From the NCBI GenBank assembly GCA_965644315.1, contig CBFFRQ010000016.1:1-64000 (forward strand): a DNA stretch of 64,000 nt. Direction: 5' to 3'. The notes below the pieces were generated by a model. That model did no database searches, was not told the DNA's origin, and worked only from the letters and a program-made list of their open reading frames with translations. The position numbers and the translations under genes were made by a program. Positions within the stretch are counted from its first letter, which is position 1. Each line of letters begins with the position of its first letter. The DNA is from Caecitellus pseudoparvulus (lineage: Eukaryota; Bigyra: Bicosoecida). Positions 63,786 through 64,000 of this stretch are shown here, one piece after another.

Positions 63786-64000
63786 TCACCAGCCCAGCGG
63801 GTGCGGCGTGTCAAAGTGCTCCCGCAACTCCTCCCGCAGCGCCAGCCGCTTCACCAGCTCGTAGGCAGACATGATCACAGCGCCGTTGGGGGCCAACATC
63901 CAGAACCGCGCCGCCACACCCTTCATCAAACCCGCTGCGCCTTCCTCAGCCACCAGGGTCCGGGCTGTGGCCAGCACCCCCTGCCCCTTCACCTGCACGC
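63786..64000 (-). CDS. Mitochondrial carrier family protein, C-terminal fragment
   Basis: Only the last ~70 residues are in the window; the gene continues beyond position 64000. ARTLVAEEGAAGLMKGVAARFWMLAPNGAVIMSAYELVKRL matches the third repeat of an SLC25 carrier: the EG motif, an Arg on the next helix, and an aromatic-Glu YE near the end of the last helix. The substrate cannot be judged from this fragment. It converges on NDUFB7 with an 87-nt gap. Confidence 0.8.
   Translation of the reverse strand, partial: VQVKGQGVLATARTLVAEEGAAGLMKGVAARFWMLAPNGAVIMSAYELVKRLALREELREHFDTPHPLGW

Overview
The window is nuclear DNA from a compact, GC-rich eukaryote, most likely a unicellular alga or other protist. 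It has a divergent core-histone quartet, three tRNA-Ala genes, one 5S rRNA gene, and about 25 protein genes packed on both strands. Most spliceosomal introns are 60-145 nt, typically with GTGCGT-type donors. I see no transposons, CRISPR arrays or bacterial operons. ULK4-like and CEP164-like genes suggest a lineage that builds cilia or flagella. The H2B N-terminus resembles stramenopile H2B as I remember it, but I cannot fix the taxon from the sequence.

Layout. 1-1.5 kb: 3' part of an unknown multi-pass membrane protein. 1.7-4.5 kb: histones H3(-), H4(+), H2A(-), H2B(+), each followed by a variant histone stem-loop. 4.5-13.3 kb, minus strand: ULK4-like pseudokinase, an unknown protein, and VKOR. 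13.7-19.4 kb, plus strand: PP2C phosphatase and a PH-UIM-PH coiled-coil protein. 19.4-20.7 kb: three identical tRNA-Ala(AGC) genes with a small spliced gene between copies 2 and 3. 20.9-30.5 kb: SF3B5, ALG12 and Listerin. 31-38 kb: an unknown spliced gene and a CEP164-like protein. 38.4-45.7 kb: an mpaB-type oxygenase, TRM13, an unknown protein and an SLC43-like transporter. 46.4-49.6 kb: NAA38, UBC13 and an extended FHIT. 49.8-58 kb: an ERCC6L/PICH-like SNF2 ATPase, a SERHL-like hydrolase, VTI1 and an erlectin-like lectin. 58.4-64 kb: 5S rRNA, WDR13-like, ACOT9-like, NDUFB7 and the end of a mitochondrial carrier.

The genes are mostly housekeeping: chromatin, tRNA and splicing, ER glycosylation and quality control (ALG12, erlectin, VKOR), ubiquitin-linked quality control (Listerin, UBC13), vesicle fusion, and mitochondrial metabolism. 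Nothing suggests one dedicated multi-gene system. The most interesting signals are regulatory or structural. An exact 11-bp element recurs upstream of four unrelated genes. The histone 3' hairpin has a divergent stem and loop. Pol III genes have TATA-like upstream sequence. Two GC-AG introns are inferred. Convergent neighbours have stop codons only 7-10 nt apart.

Splice sites were inferred by hand from reading frame, GT/GC-AG signals and protein-family alignment from memory. Nothing was checked against transcripts or databases.
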